Source: Colius striatus
Taxonomy: Eukaryota > Chordata > Aves > Coliiformes > Coliidae
Direction: 5' to 3'
DNA length: 64,000 nucleotides
Assembly: GCF_028858725.1 (NCBI RefSeq)
Contig: NC_084772.1
Span: 12,593,048-12,657,047, forward strand
Shown here: in pieces, positions 23,640 through 36,500 of the stretch
Numbering within the stretch: the stretch's first letter is position 1
Layout of the letters: each line of letters opens with the position of its first letter
Notes under the pieces: generated by a model
Told to the model about the DNA's origin: nothing
What the model saw: the letters and a program-made list of their open reading frames with translations, nothing else
Database searches by the model: none
Position numbers and translations under genes: made by a program

Positions 23640-25800
23640 AAGAATTTCACCAAAAAAAAAAGAGTTCTTGACTGCACGGCTGTAATTTGGGTTGCTGTGT
23701 CCCTCTTCTCCACAGCTATGGCTCAGACACAGGGCACCTGTAAGCGCAGTGGGAACCCACGTGTGGAGAGCCAAGTGGGTTTTTTATACACAGTGGGACA
23801 ATCCACAAGTCATTTCTCTGATAATGTTCTTGTCACAAGGAGGACAAAATTGGTATAGACTGGTAAGTATAGACTTCACAGTCAAAGCTAACTCTAAACA
23901 GTAGATTTCAGTCATGGGGTAGAAACGACCATCCACTTCTGTTAGGGCTGCTGCCACAAACAAACAAACCAGTGTCCCACAGCGAGCTGAAAAGCAACAC
24001 AGTCCAATTATCATGGGCAGAAAACACCATGGCATAAAGATGTTGTAACACAGCATTCAGCACAGTGTTCACATTGCCATGATGTTTCGTCCTGGGCAGC
24101 TCACACTACATCACGGCATAAGGCTAGTGAAAGCCTGTCCAGCCAAAGCCAGACCCAGTGGCTCTGAGCCACCAAGGGCTGGTGACCAGGTCAGGCAGGA
24201 AACTATGTTTTAAATCTTTAGTATCTATCTGTGTTATTTTAATTTTTGGAGCAAAAATACCCCTCTCCCTTAGCAGCATCGCCAGATAGTGCCTGAAGAG
24301 TGCATTGAAGAGAGCAGATTGATTTAGCTGGTTCCTTTTCTCTGCAACAGGCTTAATAATTGCACAATTCTCTAGGCAAGATTGGGTCCTAAAGATGATA
24401 GGAGCATTATCCCTGAATGTAGAAGCAGTAATAAAAGCAGAGTGGAAGTCTCTCCATCCTCACAGTGGGCAACTGTGGTGACAGCGTCAAATACAACTTG
24501 ACAAGACAACCAATACCAGCAGGATTCTCAGGGGTGGTGAAGGTAATACAAAATATTTCTTCAAATTAAATCTCTCTTGTAGGTTATTTATACTAAGGGG
24601 AAAAAAAGCTTTCATAGTTTTATTTTTTACCTTTCCTAGACTTAAGACATTGCAGCTTGGTTTAAAAAAAATGAGTGATCAAAAACTGTAGAACTTTTGC
24701 AGTTAGCAGTTACCCAGCCAGGCTGTATCATGACTGCCATGTGTAAATGCCAAATAGCTCGTGTCACTGGCTGGTCCTGATAAATCAGAGTTTAAAACAA
24801 ATACCACTCAAGCTTATCTACCAGCACTACAGCATATATTCAATCAATACCCTTGGACAGTGCCACCTGATCATGCTTTTTGTAGTCCAGGGAAAGCTTC
24901 CTCACCATTTCCAAATAAGACATCCTTCAAATAGGTAACTTGAAAAGTGTGGTCTCAGCTAAAAATTATCCTTCTAGCTGAATATATTTGAAATGTAATT
25001 TTTGCAATGTTTTATTTCATGAGGAAGTAAAAAGAAAAAAGAAAGAATAAAGGTTAAAACACATCCCAAAATGGAATGAAAGATTCTGGATGAAACAAAA
25101 TGATCCACACTGAAAGTAAGCAACATTGCAGCAGGAAAAGCAAAAGAAAGAAATCTCAATTTATGCTTTTTCCTAACTGTTTTTCGTTTAGCTACCAATT
25201 CAAAGTATTGACGTAGTCTTATTAAGTGGCATTTCAATGGAAATCTGATACTTATAAAGTAAACCATTGCTTTCTTCTAGACGTGGCATTAGATACAATT
25301 TGCTATCCTGCTGTATTGAGCTCTTATCTCTGCTTTCCATCACACAGGAGCAATGAAGAGGTCTTTTGGGGACCCACATGATATGAAGTGAGAGATTTTA
25401 AAAATGTGACTTATTTTTAGTTAGAGAATTTTATTAAGGTAAAGATATAATCCCTTCCTGAAGCATTCTAGTCCTAAACAAAATAACTACAGCCAAAGAA
25501 TGTCTTTTTTTTTCATTGAACATGTATACCAAAAAACCCATCCCCAAGCCCAACAGCCCTAGCCTATGTTGCAGGACAACGTGCCAACCACTGCACTGCT
25601 GCTGAGGAAGCACCTTCACATTGGTGCCTATTTTCAAAAGCCAAAAGCAAATGGCTGCATACAGGCATATAGGGAAACAAAATGAACTCCCAACAAACAA
25701 CTTCAAAATGTTTATCCAAAGCTTTATAGAGAAGCTAATAGTTTTTTAAGTACCACACAAATGTATTGAACTGAAAAAAGTATTAACGTGATATGCTAAT
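23640..25800. other. Intron, no recognisable feature
   Basis: Simple AT-rich sequence with A-runs and short frames. A slightly GC-richer part at 24060-24200 shows no similarity that I recognise. Confidence 0.45.
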
Positions 25801-26110
25801 GAAACTTTCATTTAATAAGATATATATCCATTCAAATCCTCCATACCGTTCTGTCAACACAGCACATTGCAAAAATGAGCCATCGAGACCGCAGTTTAAT
25901 CTGATATAAAATCAAATGATCCATGTTAACAAGACAATTTAATAACTGTCAGAAACTAAAGAAAAAAATATCAGAAGTTCACCAGATATAAACTGGTTTT
26001 GAATAATGTGAAAGCATGATTAGGCAGCATGCAAAGTGAAAGTGGTTACTGTGATTAGAATAATATGGGTTGTAAATTAGATGTCAATTTTACTATGAAA
26101 AAAAAAAGTG
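25790..26110. promoter_or_regulatory. Candidate conserved non-coding element
   Basis: CpGs are retained (accgttctg, catcgagaccgcag), with TAAT, ATTA and GTTAAC-type sites (gatatgctaatgaaac, gcagtttaatctgatataa, ccatgttaacaag, gtgattagaataat). No repeat or frame is present. This is a visual inference. Confidence 0.25.
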
Positions 26111-26119
26111 TAGCTCGGG

Positions 26120-27760
26120 TGCTACAAAAAAGAAAGCAAAACTGCAAATTACATGCTGTTTGTGTTAGCCTATTTAAAATTACTCAAGAATGTCTTTTAA
26201 GGAAATTAGCATTTGGGAAGGTTGTTTAAAGGCAGTAAAATTAAAAATAATGACAGCTTCTTTTCTGTTGGACATGGCAAACAAAATGATGCACCATATC
26301 TGTTACACAGAGTTTTGGTAGACACTGTTTCCCACAACAAACCATTACCATGCAACCAGTACAAACCATGGGAATTAAATCTTAAAAAATTCAGCAGCTT
26401 CTAGCTAGAAATATTGTATACCTACAGTCTGAAGATGCAGTATAGGGATTTCTCCCCAGCAATGCCTAAACAGTCTTGTACAGCTCCCTCATAGGCACAT
26501 TTGTCAACTTTACTTTTGGAATATCAGCCCAGATGTTGTACGCTGAGAAGCTCTGGAGCTGATCTGTGAGCACAGCTCTGGCATCCCTGTTTCTGCCTCT
26601 CCACAATCCCTTCAGTGCAGTAGCTGTCAATAAGTGTGCTCTGTGGACCCCGTGAAGTCCATAGATTTTAAGGTAACTAAAAGGTAAACAAAAAAAAAAG
26701 TTAAGGAAAGGAAGCTTCCACCTAGCAAAACTCAATATAAAGAGGTCCGTATGTACACAGAGTGATTTTAGAGGCTCGTAGACTTAAGGTTGAAACTAAT
26801 TTTTAAGGATGTAAGCACCTGAAGTGCACCTAAAGCTCTGCATTTGGTTTGAACTACAAAACAGAAATGATCTCTCCAAAAGGAGACTGAAGTAAAACAC
26901 AGTCCTTTGTGGGTGTGTAACATTAGGAATGTTCCATACCAGATACAAATAACCAAACAGCTGCGCGGTTGCATTGTCTCACTGGGCCAGCGCAGGAGCA
27001 GTCAGCAGTAAATGTGCCAGCTTAATGGCCCTTTTTGCAGCCTTACTCAGATGCAAAGGGAAAAAAAATCCCCAGTGCCACATTTCTTCAGAAGCCACTC
27101 AATATTTGTTATGTCTTTATTTGGAGAACTTTGGAGGATAACTCTTCATGTAGCTCTTCTTTTCCCCTCCCTATGGTTACCTATACTGTTTATCCATCAC
27201 ACTAGGAGTGAGCAGTGCTGTGTACAATTCCATGGGGGCCAGACACAGAGAAGCAGTGCATTAGATGCACTCCAGCCATTCATGGCAATCACATTTAAGC
27301 CTCCTTGAAAATGTAAATCTTTCTTCTTCTAACTTTTATTTATATATCCAAAACAACAGAAAGGGAAATGTATATCTGAGGAAAAAAAAACGAAGCTTCA
27401 GTCACCAGTTTGGTTTGAAATTCAGCTTCTCAATTACAGAAGAAATGCATGTAGCCTCTGCTACAGCTGCTGAAAACCTCATCCTTCAAGCTGCAGTTCA
27501 GTTCAGCCACTGTCCCTCTGCCCATATAACAGCACAAGCCCTTGTGGAATTGAGCATGACTGGACAGGGATGGTATCTTACATTCCTACAAGCAAGCTAG
27601 AGCCTTTACACTTCGACACCCAAAGGCTCAGTCTCAGCAAGTTCCAACACCACCTCTGCTTTCAACCTTGTAGTGCTTTGGGCACATGGATCCTTCTAGG
27701 ATTGCTTTATCCACTCATACATATAAATAGCTAATTTCCTCAACAATTATGTCAGCTTCT
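26120..27760. other. Intron, no recognisable feature
   Basis: Only short frames are present (98 and 111 codons near 27012-27600), and they show no conserved domain or splice-bounded structure. Confidence 0.45.
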
Positions 27761-27799
27761 AATGCAGGTGAAGATTCATGGACAGGAGTGCTTCAAAAA

Positions 27800-27895
27800 T
27801 AGATTTAGAAAACCTGATTCAAAGACCATTGAAGTCACTGGGAACTTTTCCATTGACTTGCTTTGAATTGTGTCCCAAGTACTTATCAGTTCCTT
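27800..27895. repeat. Ancient amniote repeat remnant (CCATTGAAGTCA palindrome type)
   Basis: The order gattcaaagaccattgaagt, cactgggaac, ttttccattgactt, gctttgaattgtg is a diverged copy of a very common sauropsid motif. In that motif GATCCAAAGCCCATTGAAGTC is mirrored by its complement. The family name is uncertain. Confidence 0.5.
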
Positions 27896-28329
27896 TAGCC
27901 TCTGTGCTTCAATAGAGTTGAACTCAGCTTTCTAAAGATGATACGATGCTTTTTTTCTTATACTGGTTAAAATTCATATTCACAGTGCAGTACTTTGAAT
28001 CAGAGGTTTTCCCCAGATGCTTCTGATGCTTATCTTCCTTTGTTAAAAAGAATGCTACTTCATATAACAGAGCTGGTAGCCTCTATTCAAAATCTACCAT
28101 GCTGCAAAGAATGATGTTGTCAGACAGACTGATCTTTCTCCAATAGCTTTTGCAGCACTTTTGTTAGAAAGATGTTAAAGATAATACAGAAGAGAAAAGG
28201 AAAAGATTTAGAGTCTTGGGATAACGAAATACAAAGCATGACAAAGAATCATAATACTAACGCTTGTAATTGAAAGAGCTACTGAAAAAGTGTATCCTGG
28301 ACTCTGGAAGGAGAAGGGAAACGAGTGAA

Positions 28330-28375
28330 GGGAAAAGGGAAAAGATTCTGTGATTCTGTGTTATTCTGTGAATAA
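28330..28375 (+). repeat. Short purine repeat joined to an ATTCTGTG repeat (possible CR1 tail)
   Basis: Two GGGAAAA units are followed by gattctgtgattctgtg and then ttattctgtg. CR1 elements end in ATTCTRTG octamers, so this may be the last trace of a CR1 insertion. The sequence just upstream is not recognisable as CR1. Confidence 0.5.
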
Positions 28376-28484
28376 CTGAGTAATGCAGGTTGCTAAAAAA
28401 TAAATATCTCTTTGTAGAAAAGGATAATGATGATTTTTGAAGGATTGTTAGTTGCTTTGTTTCATTGTTGTAATTGACATCTAA

Positions 28485-28680
28485 CTGGTCACTGGAAAGA
28501 GCATCAGCCTAAGACAGTGCACCTTCAGCAGTCTGAGTCCCCATCTCACAATTAAGTTATTGTGAACTATTAAGTACAGTAAAAGACTGGGAATAGCACG
28601 TATATCATGGGAACAGAGAGTCACAGCAGTTATTCTATCTCTGTGAAACAGAAATGATAATGATTTCAAAATGCATTGAT
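28485..28680 (+). repeat. Possible MIR-like SINE remnant
   Basis: Weak order of MIR-type blocks: ctggaaagagcatcag near the start, and tatctctgtgaaacagaaat followed by gataatgatttc near the end. The middle is not alignable by eye. Confidence 0.3.
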
Positions 28681-29829
28681 AGTGACAGTCCTTAGTAACG
28701 TTACACTAATCTGATATTATGGTGCAGCCTTCAAGACCAAATTCTCCTTGCTTGATCAAGATTTTAAAGTAGATTGTTAGGTGGCATCTTCCAAGGCAAC
28801 AACGACAAAACACCTCAATCTCCTACTGTTTCACTGGTAACTCTACAGGTAGCAGGTTTGAGCTAGCACTAAATACTCTGCAAATACTGAAGAGCAGAAA
28901 GTCACATAAAGAGGAGCTAGTTAAATATACATGGGACAAAAGCACAAGATTTATTATGCAAACTACACATGTTGAAAGACAGTTTATGCAAGAGTGGGAG
29001 TCTTTTAACACATTATCATCATCCTTCATGGAAATTGTTCTATGGTCCAATTAAATGGAAAGTATAGGTTGCCCTTAAGTCATCTTTTTTTTTCGTTAAG
29101 ATTTCACATTTCTTGGAGTTAGCCCTTTTTCTATTAGAAAGACAGACAGAAGAAAAACAAAGAAGCCTCAAGACAGTACCTACTATTACACAAAACCTGG
29201 ATTTCCTCATTGCTGAGTAACTGTCACACTGTTCAGCATGCACCGAGCTGCAATACCCAGAGAACAGGTTTTGGACCCCAGTGGTGGGCTGTTTAATGGC
29301 TGAATGCATTACTGTGTGCAACCAGGCTCTCTGTCATTCACTCCTGCAATGTTTCTCTCTGTTTTCTACACCTAATGAACAAGTTTAAAAGGATCAAACT
29401 ACTGAGTGGATAATGTACCTGGTGGGCTCTCTCCAAGTATCTTTTCCTTGCTTTCTACCTTTGTAAACAAGTTAAAAATGCAGTAGAGAGGAAAATTGCT
29501 AGTGACACTTCAGACCTTGCTGGCTTTCCTACATTACCACAAGTTGTAAAATGCTACTCTGAACAGCACAGAAGAGTAGTTATGCCAATTAAAAGGGTTA
29601 GAGTAATAAGTTTGAAGTAGCAGATGTCCAACTTGGCATTTTTAAGTGAAATTTTCTAAAACAATTTCTGTATTTCCTGGATTTTTTGCATAGTACTGTA
29701 GCCTGCAGAAGCTTTATAATTAAACACCTATCATAGTGAAAAGCATGTACCAAAGTTGAGGATTAGGCGAACTTATTCCTGTAATAGGATTTGCCTGCTA
29801 ATTGTCACTGAAATGGCAGTAGCCTCTGC

Positions 29830-29945
29830 TAATAGGAGCATAGGAATTGCCACAATGGCTCAGAGCAGCAGCCCATCTATCCATTAAAATATCCTGTTTT
29901 TAGTAATGGACAGTATGATATAATTTAGAGGAAAATACTATGGAA
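29830..29945 (+). repeat. Ancient amniote interspersed repeat remnant
   Basis: The pieces aggagcataggaattgccac, aatggctcagagcagcagcc, catctatcca, then atatcctgtttttagtaatg and gacagtatgat follow a repeat common in turtles and crocodilians. That repeat reads CATAAGAAYGGCCAYACTGG, GTCAGACCAAAGGTCCATCT, ATCCTGTCTTC, GTGGCCA. It is very diverged and I am not certain of the family name. Confidence 0.5.
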
Positions 29946-30954
29946 TAAACTACTATCAGGTTAAATTTCTTTAATATTAAAGATAAGTTATGCCCTAACG
30001 CAGGAGAACTCACATTTCTTATGAAGCACCTTCTACTTTGGCAAAGAAGCCCAATCTTTTTAATTTATCTTCATAAAGTTTTCCTTCTGTGACTCCCAAA
30101 CCATCTCACAATTCAGAAGACATGTAGCATGATGCCTCCCTCTGTTCTTCATTTGAATTTGTTTGCAGCATCACAGTCATGTCCAGAGCAGCTCATGGTG
30201 TTGGCATGGTTAGAACTTCAGGGAATACAAAGACCAGACATCGATGGGTTCAAACAGAGCAGAAATATGTGATATGTTGGTGCAAAAACTGAGATGCATT
30301 GTGAAAACTCTTCCCTACAATCTCTTTCTCAAATCATCAACCTTTGGGATGAGTTCAAGATATCTTCTCAGAATTCACAAGGCAACACCAATGGTAGTGG
30401 AAATTGCAACTGAATTCAGTGGTAACTCTTATCGACTTTAGGAGAACAAGCTCAAGTCTTTAGGCAGGGCTCTCGAGAAAGATGTGAGCTACAGCAGCTT
30501 TGCTGGGCAGCTTCCCAGTAGCAAGGGATCCAGAAGGAACTAAGAATCACCTTTTCTGCATCAGCATGGTCCTGCCATGTCACTCTATATGTGCAATGTG
30601 TGAGGAAAGAGGATACTGAGGAGGGAGAGGAATGGAGGTGACTGATGGGAGAAGTGCTGTTCTCTGAATATTTGTCTCATCAAAGCTCAAAATACCATCT
30701 GCCTATTGTCTGTTAGTTTCTGACTTCACTTGTAAGCTGCAGCATTTAATGATTTGGGATTCTTGTTTCTTTATACTCACAAACCAAGTGATCATTCAGA
30801 AAACTTACACCGTGACGTTTGCATTATTGTTTCTACCGCAAGAATAAGACAAAAACAAGCTCAGCAAGCAGTACACTGCAATATCAGGTAATTATATCGC
30901 AATACGCTCAAGCTCTTTCAAATAATTAGTTAGCCAAACATCTGCTGTGAATTA

Positions 30955-31020
30955 ATATTGGGCCAAACCTGTCTCCTGGGTAATTCAATGGACTTCAGTA
31001 CCACTAGGCAAGGGATGATC
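30955..31020. repeat. Possible ancient amniote repeat remnant
   Basis: The order gggccaaacctgtctcctgg, then gtaattcaatggacttcagt resembles the GGGCCAAATCCTG...CAATGGACTTCAGTGG motif of old sauropsid repeats. It is short and only suggestive. Confidence 0.35.
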
Positions 31021-31189
31021 TGTTCCAAGACATTTACGGTCTGTGGATAATTTGCTGTGGTTTAGAGCTTCTGCCTTGCATTGCTCTAGCTTGAAATCCT
31101 CTTGCAGTGCAGTTGCTATTTACTAACTTGTGCTGATGCATCCACTTTTTCTGGCTTAACTCAAGAAAATTCAAAATGCACACACTGCC

Positions 31190-31790
31190 AAGGAAATGAA
31201 TTTATTCAATAAGCCCTGCAATGTCAACTCTTACTAATTCTGTAATGCTGGAATAAACAAAGTCGGAAATTATGCTTGGCTTTTTAGCCATCAATAAAAC
31301 CTTATAAATCTGTAAGGACTCATCAATTTTGCTGTACAAAACCCGATATTAAGGCAACTCTTAACTTGGAAAATTCAAATTGCATTTTAACTAAACAACA
31401 AATGAAGCTAATATGTATCGACTGCATTAACAATTCATAAATGCACAGAAAAGAAATAAACAGACTTTATACTGTTGCCATGTCTTTGAGGCATTGATCA
31501 AACTGTGTAGATACCGGTCTGTCACTCTAGCGCTGTTCAATAAGTCTAGTGTTCGTCCATCAATGTCCTTTGTCGTTGGTCTGACTGTCCTGCTCCCGCT
31601 CAGGTTGGCAGCTATTTCAAAAAATGAACTGTCACTATGGGATAATCAATTAATCAAGCATGAATTGCTTGACTGAGTCTTCTAATGAATGTTAACATGT
31701 AAACACTTGTCAGACACTTTGCAGACCGGAGGGTTTCTGTGGTTTTATTCATGTCTCGGAAGCTGACTGGCAGAAAAGCCCATGAGCACA
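31190..31790. promoter_or_regulatory. Candidate conserved enhancer-like element (strongest in the window)
   Basis: About 600 bases of complex, non-repetitive sequence retain many CpGs (aagtcgga, acccgat, tatcgact, taccggtctg, ctagcgctg, gttcgtcc, gtcgttgg, tcccgctc, gaccgg, ctcgg). They also hold clustered homeodomain-type cores, notably gataatcaattaatcaagca at 31641-31660. A 60-codon frame inside (31494-31676) has no recognisable features. No repeat explains it. Conservation is inferred, not measured. Confidence 0.38.
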
Positions 31791-33541
31791 GACTTATCTC
31801 ATTGTGTTAATAATGCACACTGCTTACAAGTATTTATTTAAAATAGATTAGCTACAACCATAATGATTTTATTGATTTTAGAATCTTTTCCCCTTCTATG
31901 GAAATTGAGGTGAATCTTTGCAGGAAGAAGTTGATATCTTACAGGAGTGAGCCATGTATGCATCATCTCATGCCTTGGTGTGAAAGGTTAATGAATTTTC
32001 ATGAGCCATTTCCTCTCAAATACAAGAACAATTTATATCCAAACCCTATAATTACAATACTGCTTAGCAACACCCCAAAAATTCTATTGCTATTTCAGTG
32101 ATAAGCCTCAGTCTTAGGGATTACATTTGTCAAACTAAAATTAAAACCATGCAACAGTTCACTGTGAAGATGTACGTTTTAATTATTTTGTATAAATACA
32201 GTGGTTTAAATCACTGTGGCTGTTATTAGTAGAAGAGTGTAAGGTAACTATTAATTGTCTGCTAAGCTATACAGGGTCCTGAGTATGAATTTTGCTCCCT
32301 AAACTTATACTTGAACATTTAAATAAATCATTTTATTATCTAAACTGGTGAGCAGATTGGGTTAAGGATGCATTTAGATAAACAGAAGCATTTTATTTTT
32401 ATGTTAACTGGATTTCAACAACCAAACACTAGATTTTTTTCCTCAAAATCTTGTTTTGTTTTGTTTTTTCCACTGAAACCTTCAACAAAACCCACAAGAG
32501 AAAAAAAAGCAAACATAACAGTTTCATATAGAAATATGCATTGTTTTGGAGCACGTCACCTCCTGAATGATCCTCACTGAACATAACTGCTCTTTTTTAA
32601 ACTATAACACTTATTTAGATGAAAGATAGCAAATTTAAGAGTCCAATTGTAGTAAATTCAGAGCTTCTAACTCATGTATTCACTATTATGAGCTTCACTG
32701 TGCCAGTTCATAAGCAGAACTCCCCTCTGGTTAAATGGGGAGGTGTGCTGGAGACTAGTGTGATGATGCAGCCACGCAGCAATGAAGACTTTGCATACAG
32801 AAAAAAACCCCACAGTATGTCCTTTTTAAAATTCAAAATCACAGTTTATGGACAAGATTTGTCTTTCAATTTTTTTTTTTAATACTGCCTGTGCTCTGAG
32901 CACATTTGTGAAAATGCATGAAGCTAATTTAAACATGCCAAATGTCATTCTGTACCTCTGTGCCACATGTCAGTGTGTGCTTGTCTGCGGGAAAGGGCAC
33001 CCATTAGGTACAGGAACAGGCAGGATGGATTCCCTTCTGGTACTGGCACACACGAGTTAAGCATATGGGAATGTGTGCGACCCACAGTATGCACATTAAT
33101 TTGGAAGATCTGACATTTATGAACTTGGATTAAGCTGCTTCTCATGATTACAGATTCACGTTTCTGGATGACTTTAGCAGAAGTGTCTTGGATGAAACCC
33201 TATGGGACTGTTTCGTGAGGCACCAGAAGGGAAGCAGCATGCCTAGTATGGTTAGCCTCAGATTTCTCTGAATCTGAGTAAACGACACACAGCCATCGTT
33301 CTAGGAAAATGCCATTCTAATTATAATAGTTCTTATTTACCAAATTCCACTTGTGAAAATGGCATACAGGACTGCATACATACAAGCACATGCATAGGGC
33401 TCTCTCAAGTACTAAGGGCTCAAGTAACTGCATGGAGATAAAGGCAAAATTGTTTATAGATATAGACTTTGACAATCTATTAGTAACTCTGAAGGACTCT
33501 AAATATAGAAATAGTCACAGAGGCATTTGCATAGCTTACAT

Positions 33542-33568
33542 AATTTATCAAATTTAGTTTGATAAATT
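33542..33568. repeat. Perfect inverted repeat (11-bp arms, 5-base loop)
   Basis: AATTTATCAAA, then tttag, then TTTGATAAATT. The arms are perfectly complementary and AT-rich, and could form a cruciform or hairpin. No gene is adjacent. Confidence 0.85.
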
Positions 33569-33579
33569 GGAGGGGAAAT

Positions 33580-36500
33580 GTGTAGTAATTTAAATTAGTG
33601 AGGAAAAAAAGTATGGAAAAGGTTTACATTTTTCTTTCTACTTTGTAATCCTACAACTGCTTGTTAGTGACCAAATATTTTGAATGTACTTTTGTGAAAA
33701 TAATGTATTTTGCAAGAATAGATATGTGGCCAAGACTGGACCTCAGTTTAGGAAGTTAATCCAAATGAGAGCTGTACTTTTGCCTCTCTACCAGATATCA
33801 CTGTTCCCACATTTTGACTGGCCAAAAGTATTTAATGAATTTTCATTTTCAGTGCAAAATCAGACAGTTATTCACAGAACTGTTATGAAGGAAAAGAAAC
33901 TTTTTTCCCTGGGTTATAACAAGTCCAACTTAGTTCCTTCATCTGCTTCATCCTCCTAGATATATCGTTTTTTCACTGAGGTTACCCACTTGAACCAGCT
34001 CAGCTTCTGGTTGCAAAAGAAACATGCAACAAAACTTAGGGCAATGGCAGTCAGGACTAAGCCCAGCCATGCCTGGAGGTTAGTTTAAACTTACCTTGAT
34101 TTAAGTCACAAATAAAGATGCTTTGAGGGGAGAATACTGATTTAACATAGAAACATCTGATGCAACCGAGCAAAAACAAATGGATAAAGGACAGCAGCAT
34201 CTGAAAATGCCACAGAATCTACTACTGATTGTCTCACAACTCACTTACTTTCCAAAGGTTCCAGATAAAACACTGCAGTGAGTACACAGATTATTCTGTT
34301 CTGAAATGGAGCTGTATCTTCTTTTACACCTCCCAAATCACACAATGTTATCAAAAAAGCATCAAAGAATGGGAATGGCATCTGAGACAGAACATATGCT
34401 ACATATATGTTTTTAAAAGCATAGGTTTGGGACTTAAGATATGTTACCCTATATATTTCTCATTTTGATACATTATTGTAAAGAAATATTGACTTACAAA
34501 TATGCTATTTCATTCATTGCAAACACCAGAAGCCAGTTACCAGAAAGAGATTAAACTTATAAACCTGTGCTTTATCAACTTTCAGGTTTCCAAAGCTTGG
34601 AGTTAGATCAGACCTTGTACAGCTATTTTGTTTTAATCAAAATTGATTTTTTATATTCTTGACACTTCTCTTGATTTTATGGAACCACGTCAGTGATAGG
34701 GAAGAGCAGCATGTTTCATTCATTCCTTAGATTACTGTTTGTAATGTAAATGCTTCTTCTGAATATCCATGAAATTAAAAAGTATGTGAAGTAGTAGTTA
34801 TTTTCTCAACAAAGAGAAATGCCTTTGGAGGAGAGGTAAGCAAGAAAATCCCACCCAGGTTGCATAAAATGCTCTCTACCTGTGCCCTCTTGAGTGTGCA
34901 CTTCAGAATAAAATGAAAAAGAGAAAGAAGGCATTCAAGCATAAAAAAAGGTATCAGTTAACACAGCTATCAAGTTCAGTTTGCTTAATGTCATGGAGTC
35001 TGATTCTCCTTTATGCTTTTCCATTATAATTTATACCCTGGGAAAGTCCATGTAAATTGCTAGAAAGTATAGAGGGGCATTAATGTAACCAAAAATAAAG
35101 CTCACATAACGTCATTTTTTTTCCTTAAGACAGCCTGAAGTCTTCAGACATTACTTACAGGTTTTAGTTAAGGAACAGACATTTTTGCCACTTCCCTGGA
35201 TTTAACAAAGCCAATAGAAGGTATATATAAATGTAAAGGATTGAAAAGCCATTCCCTAAATTTATGAAGCTTGAGATCTCCCCACATGAGATTCTGAATC
35301 CTTTCAAATTCCACGATAGCATCTCTGGGTTGATAGTAACTTCTACAATACAGTTCAGGTTTTGTTCCCAAGCTCATTTCAACTTTCAATATCTGTATAG
35401 CTGAAAAAAGAACCCAGAAAGTCAGATTGTAGCAAATATATTAAATGTGTCCTCAGTTGGACTAGACTGCTGTATATTAGCACATATTTAGTCCACTGCT
35501 TCTCAGACTCTCTAAGCAGGCACTACCAGACATGATTTCCTGTCCCACTGAGGGTTTACTCCTTTCCAAGTGGCCTGTGGCCTGAAAAGATGTATTCAGC
35601 AAACCAAGTTTATCACTAGATTTTAATGAAAAATAACCAGATTAAATGTGCATGAAAACTAGGTTGCACTGATACCTGAGAGAACCATCTATTTTCAGCA
35701 GCACTCACTTTCATTTACAGAAGAGTATTGAAGTTTCTGACTCGTTCTCTGTTGCCATCATAACATTTTTTTCTCAATATTTTGCCAAAAGCACCTGGGG
35801 CTGGGAGCTCCCTATTACCTACCACTGACAAGTCTGCTGCATGTACTCTACATGAGCGATTCCAGCATCACCCTTAAAGCAGGAGCCCACCAGGAGCTGC
35901 CTAGGAGGTTATTGCCTGTCAGCCTCTTGCATTTTCTTATCCAACAAAGATCTGACTTTGGGAAATCTGAGGTGTATTTCATATGGCTTTAAATCCATTT
36001 CCATACCTTCTCAAGTTCTTTATGCAGAGCACATCTGTGATTATCTAACACTAGATTGCAAGGATCTTTTTGGAAAGACTTTGCCTCAAGCATTGATTTT
36101 TCTAACACAGTCATACATGCTAAAGCTTAATCATGTGCCTACTCCTGAGGAAATCAGTGACACAAGGTGAATGTTTGCTTTATACTTAAGACACTATAGA
36201 GTGATATAACAAGGATAGAAAAGCATCTCTATGTAAACAGACAAAGGATTGTGAGAAACTGAAGCAAAGGAACAATATACCTATGCTTCTCCCTTCCTCC
36301 CTCATTGCAAAAGCTTTTTCTCTCTTCTGGTATTGGTGTATACTTCTGCTCTGTTTTAATTCAGTGTTTTAATTTTAAAATCCCAGCTGAAGATATAAAG
36401 AACCTATATCATCAACATTTTGAAGGTTATTGGAACTCACAGTGTCAATTTAAAAGATATTTTTAAATTAGTATAAATTTATTTTGTTAATATTAATATA

